Source: Macrocystis pyrifera (lineage: Eukaryota; Sar; Phaeophyceae; Laminariales; Laminariaceae). From it: a stretch of 64,000 nt of DNA. The translations under genes were made by a program, and so were the position numbers. The stretch spans positions 1,462,320 through 1,526,319 of the forward strand of contig JASSKH010000035.1 of NCBI GenBank assembly GCA_031763025.1. The letters are read 5' to 3'. The notes beneath the pieces were generated by a model, which was not told where the DNA came from, searched no databases, and was given only the letters and a program-made list of their open reading frames with translations. Of this stretch, positions 12,000 through 31,433 are shown piece after piece. How positions within the stretch are numbered: the first letter of the stretch is position 1; each line of letters opens with the position of its first letter.

Positions 12000-12520
12000 A
12001 TAGACTGAAACATACCATACCACCAGGCAAATTTAGCCATATAATACATCCACGACATCGTACCATGGTACCATACCGCAAACGTACCATGCCATATTCT
12101 GTGTTTTTCCCGGACCATACCGTCAACACATACCATATCACATACGGTGGTTTTCCCATATACCATATCACCAACATATCCCATATTCCCATATTCCATA
12201 CCAACATATCCCATATCCCATATACCATTTTATAAATTTTGAAATACGTCAGCTGTGAGCTCGACTGATTAAATAGTTGATACTCAACCATTGTAGGGCA
12301 GGGCAAGGGTTGCCCCGCTGTTCCCTAGGGTTATACCATAAAACAAAAGGTTCGCCGGCGGTATGACAATTCTCTCGCGACGTCGATATTTGCCACGTAG
12401 AATATTACTTGTTTGCAGATGCTGATGTAGCCGCTATTTCGAAGCAAACACATAAACCACCAACATATCCCATACACCATATACCATACCACCAACATAT
12501 CCCATATCCCATACCGAGTT
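12000..12520 (+). repeat. degenerate CCATATACCATA tandem repeat
   Basis: Two blocks (about 12010-12230 and 12440-12520) of irregular 5-10 bp units such as CATACCATACCACC, CATATCCCATATTCCCATA and CACCAACATATCCC. Open frames here are artefacts of the repeat. Confidence 0.75.
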
Positions 12521-12539
12521 GGGGAGAAGTCTATACACC

Positions 12540-12965
12540 AGACCAGTATCCAGTATGATGACATATGGCATTGCATTGTCCACCTCTTGCATACGTGGCA
12601 ACGTACGTAGTATCTCTGTGGCGTAGTTTCGTGACCACCACAGAACTTGTATCTCTCTAGGATTGTGAAGAATCGGCACTGACACAGGTTGGGTCTCTCT
12701 AGGATTGTGAAGAATCGGCACTGACACAGGTTGTGCTGGATGTCGACGGATAGAAGAACACACACCCTCCAGCGGCAGTAGTTTGTGGTACGTACGAGTA
12801 GCATCTAGTCAGGTTCTGCCTACTATCTTAGTACGCTTGAGACCTTGCTACTCTGTCTGCCATCTTCGTCGTGCGTTTGTCAACTATGCCCCGGCCCTCG
12901 GCGTTAGACAATACGACACAATCAAAGCAGGCTCGTCATCCACCCACGCCGCACGACTCCTCCAA
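12540..12965. repeat. X/Y dispersed repeat, contiguous copy with 42 bp tandem duplication
   Basis: X (12540-12755) and Y (12765-12965) lie side by side. Within X a 42 bp unit (TCTCTCTAGGATTGTGAAGA onward) is repeated exactly in tandem at 12652 and 12694. X is inverted relative to the 2700-2880 copy, Y is not. Confidence 0.7.
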
Positions 12966-13660
12966 GAGAAAGGAAGAGAAAGAAATAAAATGAAAGTCAC
13001 AGAGCATCAAGCGCAAAAACAAGGAAAACAAAAAAATGTACGTACCCAAAGTACTCTCTGCCTGTATGTTGATCTGTGATATATTAATATTGATAGTAGT
13101 GTACGGTGTAACGGACCTGAGTAGAACATCGCACGTTGACGGGATGCAGACACCCTGCACAGGCAAACCATCTGTGGGGAAATGTGATACACTAACTGTA
13201 AGGCCCGGGCAGACAGTTGGCATACATGAGCTTGGGCCAACAATCGCAAGACCGGCTCGAGCCTCGGCACCGAAGAGCTTGGTAAGCGAAACGAGGCCTG
13301 CTTGCTGCGTTCAGCTCCGTTCGTGGGAAGAGGGAAAAAGGGATGCTCCATTCATTTCAACAAGACCATTGCTGAGAACCAACGACCGGCGAGGTTGATT
13401 CATGCAGTCAAGAAGTGGGCAGATATTCGGACCAAGCCACCCCATCGAGGGCGTACATCGCGAGTCCTCCTCGTCGCGCCGTTTTCCTTCCTGGCGCAAC
13501 ATTCAGCTGGCTCGTGCGCAGAGGGGGGGACGAAAGCGCGAGATTGCGATGCAATAACGCTTTCCAGATTGTGTGGAAACCCACAAGCTCCAGAATGACC
13601 AAATGAAGCGTGAAGCGTGGAAGTAATCTTTGCTCGGGCTCAGCTTCAGAGGCAGAGACT

Positions 13661-21316
<7,656 letters not shown>

Positions 21317-23501
21317 TACTTTCCTGCCAGTAGTTGTGCGGGACGGAGGCGTTGGGGCTGGGGGAGAGCGGGGGGGGGGGGGTTATCCGTCGTACTCGTA
21401 GAGATATTCCCTTTGGTGGGTAGAATTGAGAATTGAATTTTCAATTTGCCAAGGCGTGGAAACTTGTTCTGTTCGCCCTGCTGAAACCCACGTCACGTTT
21501 GGGTGGGGGGAGGCGGGGGTTTGTTGTGTGTCCGGGGTCTCGCTTGTGGTGGTGAAAACTCACCAATATGCGCTATTTTAGAGTCCGTACATTAACAAAT
21601 AGAATCTGCATGTCAAGCGCTTTCTTCCTACCGCACGAGGAGGCGTGCGTCGTAGTAGCACGTGACGGCGTTTTTGTGGCTGGGACGGCCTGAACGCCGT
21701 TTTTTGGTTTAGCGAAGTTTTGAGTATTTGTTGATGGAAATTCGCGATAGGGGCGTATTGACTGGCGTTGAAAGATACCGCGAAGCGTGGCGGCTGAAGC
21801 CTGTCTCGAGCCATGTCAGATGCGGCCATTAAAATACCTCGGAAGCAAGGCGCAGCCGTCAAACGCCTCTTAAACTGTACAGTATATATAATCGAGGACG
21901 TGGTAACAAAACGCGATTGGAAATTCCTTGTTGTTCACGGGTCGTGCCAATTCTCCTAGGTCAGGTCGGGTCGTGTAAGGGTGACCCGACCCGATCAGTG
22001 CTGACCCGACCCAATCCGAACCGTGATATTTCGAACGTTTCTGGCACGACGCGCGGGTTGGGGTCACGACCCGTGATAATCCCTTGGAGGTGCAAAGCCG
22101 TTGGGTACCGATACCATGGTTGAGTATGACGGTGGAGTTGGTCGGAGACTATCGGCTGGAGGCGCACTGTTCTCCGGCAACGCGCGCTGTCGGTCAACAG
22201 CAATTAATACACGCCGTAGGAAAGAAGAAAGCGAAATCGGAGAGTTAAACATTCAGTACGCCCTTTGTGTGTCATTATCTCATGCCGCGTACGAGTGCGG
22301 TGTCTTTTTCTTGCTTGGACTCGTTGCGTCCGCGCGCTGTCGATCAACAGCAATTAATACACGCCGTAGGAAAGAAGAAAGCGAAATCGGAGAGTTAAAC
22401 ATTTAATACGCCCTTTGTGTGTCATTATCTCATGCCGCGTACGAGTGCGGTGTCTTTTTCTTGTTTGGACTCGTTGCGTCCGATTGTTCGGCCATCGTGT
22501 TGCTGTTCTGAAAAAGCTGCTGGCGGCGGCGACGAACTGTTTGCTCACTCTGTTCCGGCGTAGCCGTAAACTACCTACCGTTCCCAATACAACCGTTATG
22601 ATATCTCCGCGGTTGGTGTCGCATCGCGTCGTTACCAGCCAAGAAAGATCGCTCATGTCTGTCCGAAACGCCTGACGGTTGATCTGCCGTTTCCCACCCC
22701 CATCTCCATCCAAACGAAGACGAAAAAGCGGTAGGTTTGGGCGCTTCAAAGCTGATGCCGGGGCTTGGGCGTTTCGATGTCCACCTAGCTACTCTCGACC
22801 ACCCGCGATGAGCACGCCCGCCAAATTGAGTTCGCGCATGCGCCGCTGTAGCTAGATAGGCGTCGGTGGCGAATACATCTCGTCCGAGACTTTGTTACCC
22901 TCTTGAAACATTAATGTTGAGTTGGCGATTCCTCGCATCCAAGGCACGATGCATGTATGTCCGCGTACCTGCGCCAGTCTCACCCGCTTCGCTTACCAGG
23001 TACATAGCTACACCCGCGTGCAGGGGCCACATTGCTTTTGTATCCGAGTGGGTGGCGATACACATCGTCGCTGTGGGCAATCTACTAGTACAGGTGCTCC
23101 CTCCCCGTCCGTAGAAATATAAAAAATCCGGCACCGGTGAGCTTCCGGAACCAACGGTCCCCTCGCGCACCCCGCACCGTTAGAAACCCTCTCTAGTGGG
23201 ACACGCTGTGACCACCATCGCAAGCTTCTCAGCAAAAGCGACGAGTCGCGACGGCGGAGACATCTCTTACACTAACCAGCGCCCGTGCATTGGTCAGGAC
23301 AAAAAGCGGGCCCGTAGCGTCCGTTTTCATAGCTGCCGGTGGTGCTGTGAGCATGAATATCCCAAAGCCTACCCTAAAAACGAAAGACTCGCGCCGCCGT
23401 TGAAGCCCAGAACAAGCACCGGGATTAGTCGGTTCCCACTTTCGTACACATCGAAAATGCGTTTTCTACCGCTTAGGTACGAGGATCAGAGGGTGTGTTT
23501 G
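21317..23501. other. intergenic region between converging MetAP2 and BIVM-like genes
   Basis: No gene is supported. It should hold the 3' untranslated ends of both genes. It contains a G run near 21371-21382 and a 150 bp tandem duplication (22181-22480). The short frames on either strand have no recognisable motif. Confidence 0.55.
22181..22480 (+). repeat. 150 bp tandem duplication, about 98% identical
   Basis: Units 22181-22330 and 22331-22480, each starting CGCGCGCTGTCG and ending GACTCGTTGCGTC. I count about four base differences. Because 150 is a multiple of three, one reading frame stays open through both units until near 22404, with RRKEESEIGELNI appearing twice. Nothing suggests that it is translated. 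Confidence 0.85.
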
Positions 23502-26500
23502 TCAGCGTCCACCTAAGGTCACCGCGTCGGGTGCGGCTGCTCCCCCACGCCGGACGGTCATAATCTTGTACCCCTCCCAGCCGAGCATGATCTTGCGGGC
23601 CTCCTCGAAGTCCACCCACGCTGTCGGTCGCTGGCCTCTCCGCGCCGTTAGCATCTGCCTCGTCCACCCCCCTCCAGACACGATTCGCCAGTCCTGCCCA
23701 ACATTCCGGTCGCCTTTGCCCACTACAAACTCGACGCCGCCATCCGCGGCGCCTTGACCGTGACCACGATCGTCGAGGGTAGGCGTCGCGGGGTGACAAA
23801 TTCCGGAGGGGTGATCGGAACCGCCGGAGGGAACGGTGGCGGTCATACCAGGGTTCGCAGAAGGTTGACTATTGATAGTAGCAGTAGCGGAAGCGGTGGC
23901 TGTAGCGGGAACGGTGGCGATGGTGGCGGAGGCGGTGGCGGCGGCGGCGGCGGTGGCGGTGGAAGTGGTGGTGGCGGAAGCGGCGGCCGCGGTGGTCGAA
24001 GTCGGGCCGGCCGAAGAGCGCCACTCTCTCAACGCGAATATGAGAGCATAGTGATTCGTCAGGTGGAAAAGGAGCACCTGCGCTGCCGGCAAGGTACAGG
24101 GGAACGATCACCAGCAGGAAAATAACAAACCCGCCGTATGGCATGCATCGCAACATCAGCGGACCGGACCGGACAGGAGTGGGGGGGCGGGGCGGAGCGG
24201 GGGGCGGGCAGAATTCAGTTAGAAATACCAGCGCACCAGGCCGTTTCATCAAGTTGAATGAGAACAGAAGCAACGGCTTACTAAAATAAGAGGGGCTTCA
24301 GCGAAGATGGCACCACGGCGACGCCTAAAGCGTAGCGATGAGGACTGGGCAGCACTCCTGCAAGGACCCGGGTAGGCCTTTTTTCGAACGACAGATCACC
24401 CCCCCCCACTATTTACCAGAGCGCTGCTTCATACATGGCGGGTCTAAGCTTGCGCAGGTTTCGTCGGGAGGCGCAGTTCGACGCATTGTGGCTGCCGCGA
24501 TAAGGGGGGGGGGAGGGGACACATCAAGCCACCTGTCGGAAATAACAGCTCGAGAAGGAGGCGAAGCAGACTTCCATCATCTCAAAGTTTCTGCCGAAAT
24601 GCCCGGTGCATGCTTTCTTTCTTCAGCAGACGCGGCCAGATGTACGGGTCTGCCCGTGAGACTACAAGGGAGGAGTAAAGAAGGCTTGCAAGGAGAAACA
24701 AAGCATGCACAGGGTCTTTCGGAAGAAACTTTGAGAGCGCTGGTGTCATCTGCGGCGGTACAATGCGGCGCGCAAGCGATGATGGCCAGCTACTGGACAA
24801 TTTGGTGGCCCCTCGTTGGCATGGTAGACTCATTACCGTCCGGGACCCGCTTGTACGTCGATTGCAGCTCAGCCTTGCTGGAACAAAACACACCGGCATA
24901 ATAAAAGCCAGAGCTGGTCGCTTCCGTCTGATAAGGTCACGCTCGAGGGGCGGTGGCTAGGCACGACGACGAGCTCAACATTTTACTGTACGCTCGGGCG
25001 TTCCCCTTCCCGAAGCGGCAAGATACGTGCCTAGAGCCGCACACTCGGCCGAGAAAATACGCCCGCAGCTGTCGAGGTTCGACGACGCAAAGGACGGATC
25101 TTTACAAGGGGCTCCAAGGTTAAAAGAGCGCTAGGAGTTCCGTGCCGGGTCCATCGATCGAGACGTTCCATCCCACCCTAGCCTTGAATTGCAAAAATAC
25201 CAACCTAAGTTAGCATGGAGGTAAATTCTAGGCTCCCTCGCGCCTCGCCTTGTTCCCGCGGCTCCGGGAGATGAACGTTGCCGCGGTGTGGCTGCGTGAC
25301 GACAGAGTGAAGTGCGTTCTTGGCGCCATACACCTGCGTCCTTCTAAACTCGCCACGCTTGGTCTGCCACGCGGTATCGCTTGCTAGTGGGGCACGCCAT
25401 CAGGCCCCGTGCTCGACGAAAAAAAAAAAACGATTTCCCTTTACGCGCGGCCTCCAAGAGCTGACGGGTAAATCGAACCGCGACAAAAAACAACACCCTG
25501 GCCACGAAGTTGCTTCCTTACCCCGGCGGAACGCTGCCGCCGTCGACGTACAGCCAATAGTAGGTGATAAGTTTCATCGTTAGAAGCTGACTTCGCAATC
25601 TGTGCGCTTTGGATTCACCTGTCGATCTGCCAAAAACGCCTCTCTCAGGGCCGCCCACTGCTTGGCCTTCTCCTCTTCGCCGTCTCGTGCAGAAAGCGGC
25701 ACTTGAAGTCGCACCGATCGGGCCCTGCCCTTGCCCATGAACAGCCGCGCCGTCATCTGCGCGGGAGGCACGAAAAAAATAAACTGAGCTAAAACAAAAC
25801 CACCTTGTCGGTTGTTGAAGACACCAACAATAGCAGTGTCATCATATCGGTCATCATAACAAGAAAAGACCAGAGCGTATTGGTGCACTTTAGCGACGCA
25901 GGGGGTGCAACGAATCCGGGAGTTGCTGTTCCATCTTATCTCCTGCACCAGGAAGAAAATTGTGCACCCGCAAAATATCATACCCTGTGCGAAGGCGTAT
26001 GTCGTTCCCCTCCGGCGAGTAGATAACTGTGACTCTTTCCAGCGGTCAATACGCGCGGGAAATCGCGGGAACACCCACCTCGGCCAAGCGTTCTCGCGAG
26101 AAGGGAGTAATGAAACCCCTCTCGGCAGGGCATGTCAAAGGCAAAAAACTGTGCTGCTCGTACACGGTAGCCGATGTGCTCCCGACTGTTAGAGCCCATC
26201 CTGTCAGCAGACGGGTCCTGCACAGCAGCTGCTATCGGCCTTTGGCGTGCCGTACAGTGTTTGTCTTCGTCAGCCGTCCGTACCGTAGCACACCTTTCTG
26301 TACCGCCATGGCACACCGTGCTTTACCGTACCGCATCGCACGGCAAGGTACTTTCTCCGCTCCACATAAAATACCGTACCATACTTCATACTCTATTAGC
26401 ACACCTCAGGTGGCCTGCGAGAAGCACAGAAAGCACTGGTGGAACCACCGTGGCGGCTAAGCTTACAGCGGGGACACGCGCACCTCGCCGTCGTGGGTCA

Positions 26501-29500
26501 GGTCGCCGTCGAGGTACCGCACGGTGGAGATGAGCCCCGCGTTTCCGAAGGCAGCGGTCGACGGGCTCTTTGAGCACAGCTGCCATCCACCATCGAACGG
26601 TTGCGCAACACAGCAGTTGGCCGCGACGTTGTGGTTGAGGCGTATCATGCGACGGAGCAGTGGATGGAGGGCGGCGGTATTTCGATCAGTCGCGCGCGCG
26701 CGCTGGAATGAATACCACTAAAAGATGGAGAGCAACCCGTGGCTGCCGTCAACAGGACGGCCGGCGACTGCAACAGTAACAAAGTAGCGAGGGCGGACAT
26801 GAGTTGTTTGATAAACGTTGAAGTCGCTTGACGCTGTCGAAAAGTATCAGGCTTGTGAACTTTGGTTCTCATTTCCACCGTCTGCCTCTGCCCAGAAGCA
26901 GCCCCCCCCCCCCCCCCCCCCTCCCCCGCCTGACCTGTTCCCGAGAGGTATTGCTACTTAGTCTATGAGTGGCGGGTTTACAAGCACATCAGTGACATGT
27001 GCACGTGCGCGACAAGCGCCCATTTTTTTGAGTTGCACCTGTTCTTGCCAGATGGTTCGATATCGTACCCGCCAGATATACCGGTACTAATCGCACCGGT
27101 CAGATAAACCGGTACGCGGTAGTGGAAGCTAGCGAAACAACTTCGATGTCGTGACGGGGACTTGATAAACTGAACACAAAACAAAAAAACGTTCGAAAGG
27201 TTATAGGGGGAGATCCTCGACAGGATGGCGCGTATCGCGCACGGTTTGGGCAGGCGCGCGGTACGTTCCAACCACGGCGTCTCGTGTGTTACACCGAGGT
27301 AGGCTTCGTCACCTTGTCCAGCCCGCCCATGAGCTTCAGGAGGCTGCACAGGTCCTTCTTCCATTTCCACCCGGTGGACCTTCGTTCTTCCTGTCTGCCG
27401 CTGCCCCTTTTCACCTTCCAAGAAGGTGCGACATGGCTTCTCGGCTTCGGGCCTCTTCGTTGCTCCAACTCCCCCTTCAAACTGCAAACGCTGCTACTCG
27501 CCTTCTCTTCCATTTCAGCACCCATCACCTCCCTCCCTTCCTCTTCTTCTCCATTTTCCACCACCCCCTCCTCGACATCTCTGTTCTCCCTCTCCTCCCC
27601 ATTGCCTTGCGTCCTCCCTCGACACCTTTGCTGTTCTCCTCTACCCCCCCAGCACTTCCGGATCGTACTGCCCCCTCCCTCAAGGCGGCGGCCCACCCGA
27701 AGCCTCAGGGCACTCTTTTGCCCGCACTCATCGGCTGGGTCGATGCCTTTCGGCCTCCCACTGGACGACTGCCGCGGACCCCTCTTCTCTTCCAACGCCG
27801 GCGCTAGTACAAGAGCGGCATCGTTTGCCACGCCTACGTCGCTCTCGTCTCCCTCGCTGACGCACAAGACCTTCTGTCCATCGCCACTCTTTGCGGCGAC
27901 ATCGTCTTCCGGAGAACTGACGCCGTCCTCATCACCATCGCTTACCACGCTTGTAGCCCATGCCTCCTGCTTAACAGCACGACTACCCGCCGCTGCCACC
28001 GCCGCCCCCGATCTCTCCGCCGTGGCCCCGGATGCTTCGGCTGCCCTTTTCTCGTCTTCGTATAACTCCCACAGGAGATCAAAAGTAAGGGAGTGACCCT
28101 CTCTGTCAAGCTCTCGGGAAGTGATAGAACGGGTTAGCCGCAGAAGGTGGGGACCCTTGGCGATCGCGGCTCTCGCCCCCCGGCCCCCCAGGTGTTTTCC
28201 CTCGCGGGACAGCTCGGTCGCGATGGCGAGAAGGAGGGGCGCCACGCTTCCGCCCAGAAGCCTTTCGAACCTGATCGGCATATAAACATACATAGATATC
28301 ATATTATACAATGTAGAAGTTTGTGTGTTTTGTGTTTTCGGGTTGAAATATGTCTATTGCCAGTTAGAGTCCACCTATCAAGATGGACATCCATCGCGTT
28401 TGGCTGGCGGGCAGTAGACACATCTGCAGCTACGGTAAGTGTATCGGGCTTTGATCCACCGTTGCCGCCGCGAACTGGTGATCAACTTTCGTTTCGGCGA
28501 AGCCGGGGTAGGGGGGTCGAAGAAGGAAACAACTTGAGCAGCTGAGAGAAATGTCGGGGGAGACAAGTGCCGGGGGGCGGGGACCGCGAAGACATGTTTG
28601 GTTATCGTCGCCGGCTGTCTGCTGGCGTAATCTCTGTCTGATGGTCAGCTTTGTCGGGTACCATGTATAGAGCAAGGCAAGGCCTGGCGTATGCGACGAC
28701 ACTTTCACCATGCCAACCCATCTACGTACCGTAGTTCGAGCAACCTTCGGCCTGGGCCCATGCATTACCAATCCTGACAGGCCACAGGAATCATCGATTC
28801 GCCGAATCAGCTCGATCGATTGGTCGTTGTCGGAAAAGCGACCCTTGGGCATTGGACCACATCGTTAGAACCCGTTTGCCCCGGCTCAGTTGCAACCGCA
28901 AGGGCACGGTCCTACCACAAACTAAGAACACTTGTTACCTAGCAGTCATGGCAGCGATTTTGTCCTCCATTACTGCGCGCATGGCCCCCAACACCAGCTC
29001 GCTGCTCAGCGCTCCCACCACGCTCCTCGATCTCCCACTCAGGGCGTTCCAAGCTCCGGCGACGGAGGCGGCAGCGCAACACGGGGAGCCCTGTTTTACC
29101 CACCCGGCGAAGAGAGCCGTCGAGTAGCTGACGCTAAAGCGCTCGACATCGAGAGGCAGAGTTCCAGATGGAAGCAGGAGGGCGTTGAGGTCGCGGATGT
29201 CTTCCGGGGCTTCTGTGTCAGCCTCTTCCTGCTCGCAGGAGACCCAATGGGGGAAATATAGGGGTCACGGCCGAGGGCCTCGCACACGCGTACTATTGTA
29301 CCCTGGAGGCGGCTGAACGCCGCCGCGTCCGTACTCGACTGACACGCGTAGAGAGGGTGGAACGAATCTTATCGCGCGGGTCAGCGAGTTCGCGCAAGTT
29401 GACATAAATATGAGGGTTCGGAGGGAATCCGAGCCGGTTAGCTTTGCCGGTGTAATGGAATATTTGAGTTCGTTCGTTGTTGCGATGGTGTTATGATCTG

Positions 29501-29977
29501 TTTATCTGGGTTTCGCTCCTGACGTCGGCTTTATTCAAGGTTTAACATCCAAATGTTTGGCTTCGCGTGGTTTTGGCTTCGCAGGGTTTGGCTTCGCTTG
29601 GCTTCGGTTGGGTTTATCGCAGGAAAGCACGACACGTCAAGCGCTAAACCGGTTTCCGACCGTGACACACAACCATAGCCCTGCGGTAGCTGGGGCGAAA
29701 GCTCTAACATCGCCAAACAACAAAACCACACACAAGAACACAAACATCTCTCCTTGCATCATTCAGGCACACGTCGTTTATACGGGTCTCCCACTTTTGT
29801 TGCGACGGTGGCATCCGTGGTAACGAGCGGCCTGCGAGCCGAATCTGCACTGGCGGCGCGCGCCGCCCCGCCCCTCCCCGCCTCTGATCTGCTGCCGCTG
29901 ATGGCGCCACTCTCTCTATCCGTGTCGACGTAGTCGTTCATCCAAGCGCGAGGATCATCGGGTTTATCGACCACCAT
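23502..29977 (-). CDS. BIVM-like protein with Cys and His motifs, possible papain-like fold
   Basis: Six minus-strand exons join in frame: 29977-29795, 29228-28939, 28270-27313, 26579-26484, 25756-25619 and 24077-23502 (stop), giving 746 residues. Exon 2 reads VSYSTALFAGWVKQGSPCCA, with ASVAGAWNAL following (Cys111/112). This resembles the TSCGISSLISCWNFL stretch I recall from human BIVM. Exon 4 has SPSTAAFGNAGLISTVRYLD. Exon 6 starts VLLFHLTNHYALIFALREW (His560, His564) and later has RRGQRPTAWVDFEEARK and MLGWEGYKIM. A Cys helix followed by a His strand fits a C39/transglutaminase-like fold, so enzyme activity is possible but unproven. Exon 3 holds a long low-complexity acidic insert. Exon 6 holds an Ala/Thr insert coded by a GGC/GGT microsatellite. 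The start at 29977 may be internal, since CACAG precedes GCAATG. An exon 2 start at 29231 is equally possible. Confidence 0.65.
23875..24000 (-). repeat. GGT/GGC microsatellite inside coding exon 6 of BIVM-like gene
   Basis: Plus strand shows GGCGGTGGCGGCGGCGG-type repeats. On the minus strand they are read as Ala/Thr/Ser runs (TTAAAASATTTSTATAAAAA), placed between the NHYALIF motif and the conserved C-terminal block, keeping frame. Confidence 0.8.
24581..24735. repeat. 36 bp imperfect inverted repeat forming a long hairpin in an intron
   Basis: Arm 1 is 24581-24616 (CTCAAAGTTTCTGCCGAAAT then GCCCGGTGCATGCTTT). Arm 2 is 24700-24735 and pairs with it with about five mismatches. The loop is 83 bases. 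It lies in the intron 24078-25618 of the BIVM-like gene. Confidence 0.7.
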
Positions 29978-31028
29978 TGCCTGTGTTGTAAATCAAGGGT
30001 TGGCCGAACGCCGTTCAGTAAGAGTGCGTCCTAGGAAAATGAGGCGTGCATGGTTGTGGAGCGAGGGGCGTGCGGTTGCTTAAGGGTCGCACGTGCACCC
30101 CACGGAAAACTGATGTTTTCTCAAGAGGTTGAAGAGGTGGTGGGGCCTTCGACGATTAGGATTCGGCGCGGGTTGCTGAAGAGTGAGCTGGGAGACGTCC
30201 GTTGCTTTTCTCCGTTGATTTTCGCCCACGCAGCGCATAATTAATAGCTACGGCGGCAGAGAAACTCTGCAGCTACTATTAATGCTACTTACAGCAGTAG
30301 CAGGAAAGCTCTGAGCGATAAGCTCTATATACCCGGGTTGCGCCAAGTTCATTTTTGTTTATTTTACGCTGTAAATTACAACACACATGCTGAACGTATC
30401 ATTGTACGAATATGTAGGACGCGGAAGGATCGGGCCCTCCACCCCCTTCCCATTGCTCCATTTTTTAGATTATCGTCTCACGTCGGGTCCAACACCCCCT
30501 CCCTCCAATCATCGACATGCACCGTCATAGGGGCACTTGGCGCACTACGGTAGTAGTACGCTCCGAGTGAAAATACCACAACTCAGCCCTGGCTGGTAGT
30601 AGAGCACCGTAACCTTCTACATCACACTTGGCATCTTCCGAGACGTAGCCCCGCAAAGAGTACCCCGGCATGACGTACCAGGTACGAATAAGCTATTGAT
30701 GTATGCACTGCTGTCATGTGTCTTCAAAACAATACGGTCGTGGGCGTGGTGGCGCCAACGAGATCGCGTGTTTTCGCCGCCACAGCGTCGGTGCCACCAT
30801 ACAGGACTACTATCAATACTATTTATACTGTAGGAGTCTCATATAGGACGCAGGACACAGGGATTCTTCCACGTGTATTATAGACTATCCCAGGGGGCGG
30901 ACAAGCCTGGACTGAACCCGCGATGGAATAACCGCAACCACTACTGGCAAAACACAGCTGTAGTACACCTAACACTAAATTGTCAGCAGCGAGTGCCAGG
31001 TATGCGATGCTACAAGTCATTCCTCCTA

Positions 31029-31132
31029 TTACCGGGGACCATAGTAAATAAGACCTACGATACACACAAAACCTATATATTTCGCAATTTTTACTAACAA
31101 TATTAGGTCCTATTTACTATGGACCCCCGTAA
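31029..31132 (-). mobile_element. TTACGGGGG-family MITE, reverse orientation
   Basis: 104 bp with ends TTACCGGGGACCATAGTAAA and TTTACTATGGACCCCCGTAA. The centre reads ACACACAAAACCTATATATT and TTTTTACTAACAATATT, the reverse of the other copies. TA is on the left flank (31027-31028) and TG on the right. Confidence 0.8.
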
Positions 31133-31234
31133 TGCTACAAACCAGTACCATAATACGAGTACGAGTATTGTGCTGTTGTTTATTTTGTCCGTACGTAAAG
31201 GTAAGATCGCTTGAGTGTTTCTGCGATCTTGCAG

Positions 31235-31433
31235 AGGAAAAATCATACCTCCACCATCCCAGAGAGAAGCGGGTCAACCGTCCCGCTGAGCCAAGCCTCT
31301 CGCTGCTGTCGGTCAAGCGGCATTGCTGCGCGCGTGCGGACCTGTTTGTGTTGTTGTCGCGGCTGCGGCGTGCGCTACGATATTTCCGGGCAGCCTGTCA
31401 TTCAGCACAGCGACGCCGAGATGAAAAAGAAAA
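31235..31433 (+). other. possible orphan exon, unrecognised
   Basis: The open stretch lies between CTTGCAG and a strong GTAAGTG donor. It would read a Cys-rich segment (RTCLCCCRGCGVRYDISG) followed by QPVIQHSDAEMKKK. I could not find partner exons, and there is no family match, so this may be chance. Confidence 0.2.

Larger units (their letters stand above)
9539..13660. other. intergenic region between coiled-coil gene and MetAP2
   Basis: No gene is supported. A few spots look splice-like: GGGTTGGTAAGCG near 10545-10557, and a GCAG before CTTTGGTGGGAACTC near 10610. They do not build a consistent multi-exon frame. The right part holds the CATATC-type degenerate repeat (12000-12520) and a copy of the X/Y repeat (12540-12965). 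The MetAP2 promoter and 5' leader should lie in the last few hundred bases before 13661. Confidence 0.5.

Noticed and set aside
12331-12804. 157-codon minus-strand frame with repeated CQCRFFTILER
   Set aside because: The repetition is the 42 bp tandem duplication within repeat X and no family is recognised.
24338-24901. 187-codon plus-strand open frame
   Set aside because: It spans an inverted repeat in an intron of the minus-strand gene, with no motif and no splice support.
26463-26648. PAP/fibrillin-like plastid protein, suggested by GLISTVRYLDGDL
   Set aside because: The segment joins in phase with neighbouring minus-strand exons as part of the BIVM-like gene, and the fibrillin resemblance is short.
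27284-28096. 270-codon plus-strand open frame
   Set aside because: It is the antisense shadow of exon 3 of the minus-strand BIVM-like gene, whose phases and splice sites fit.
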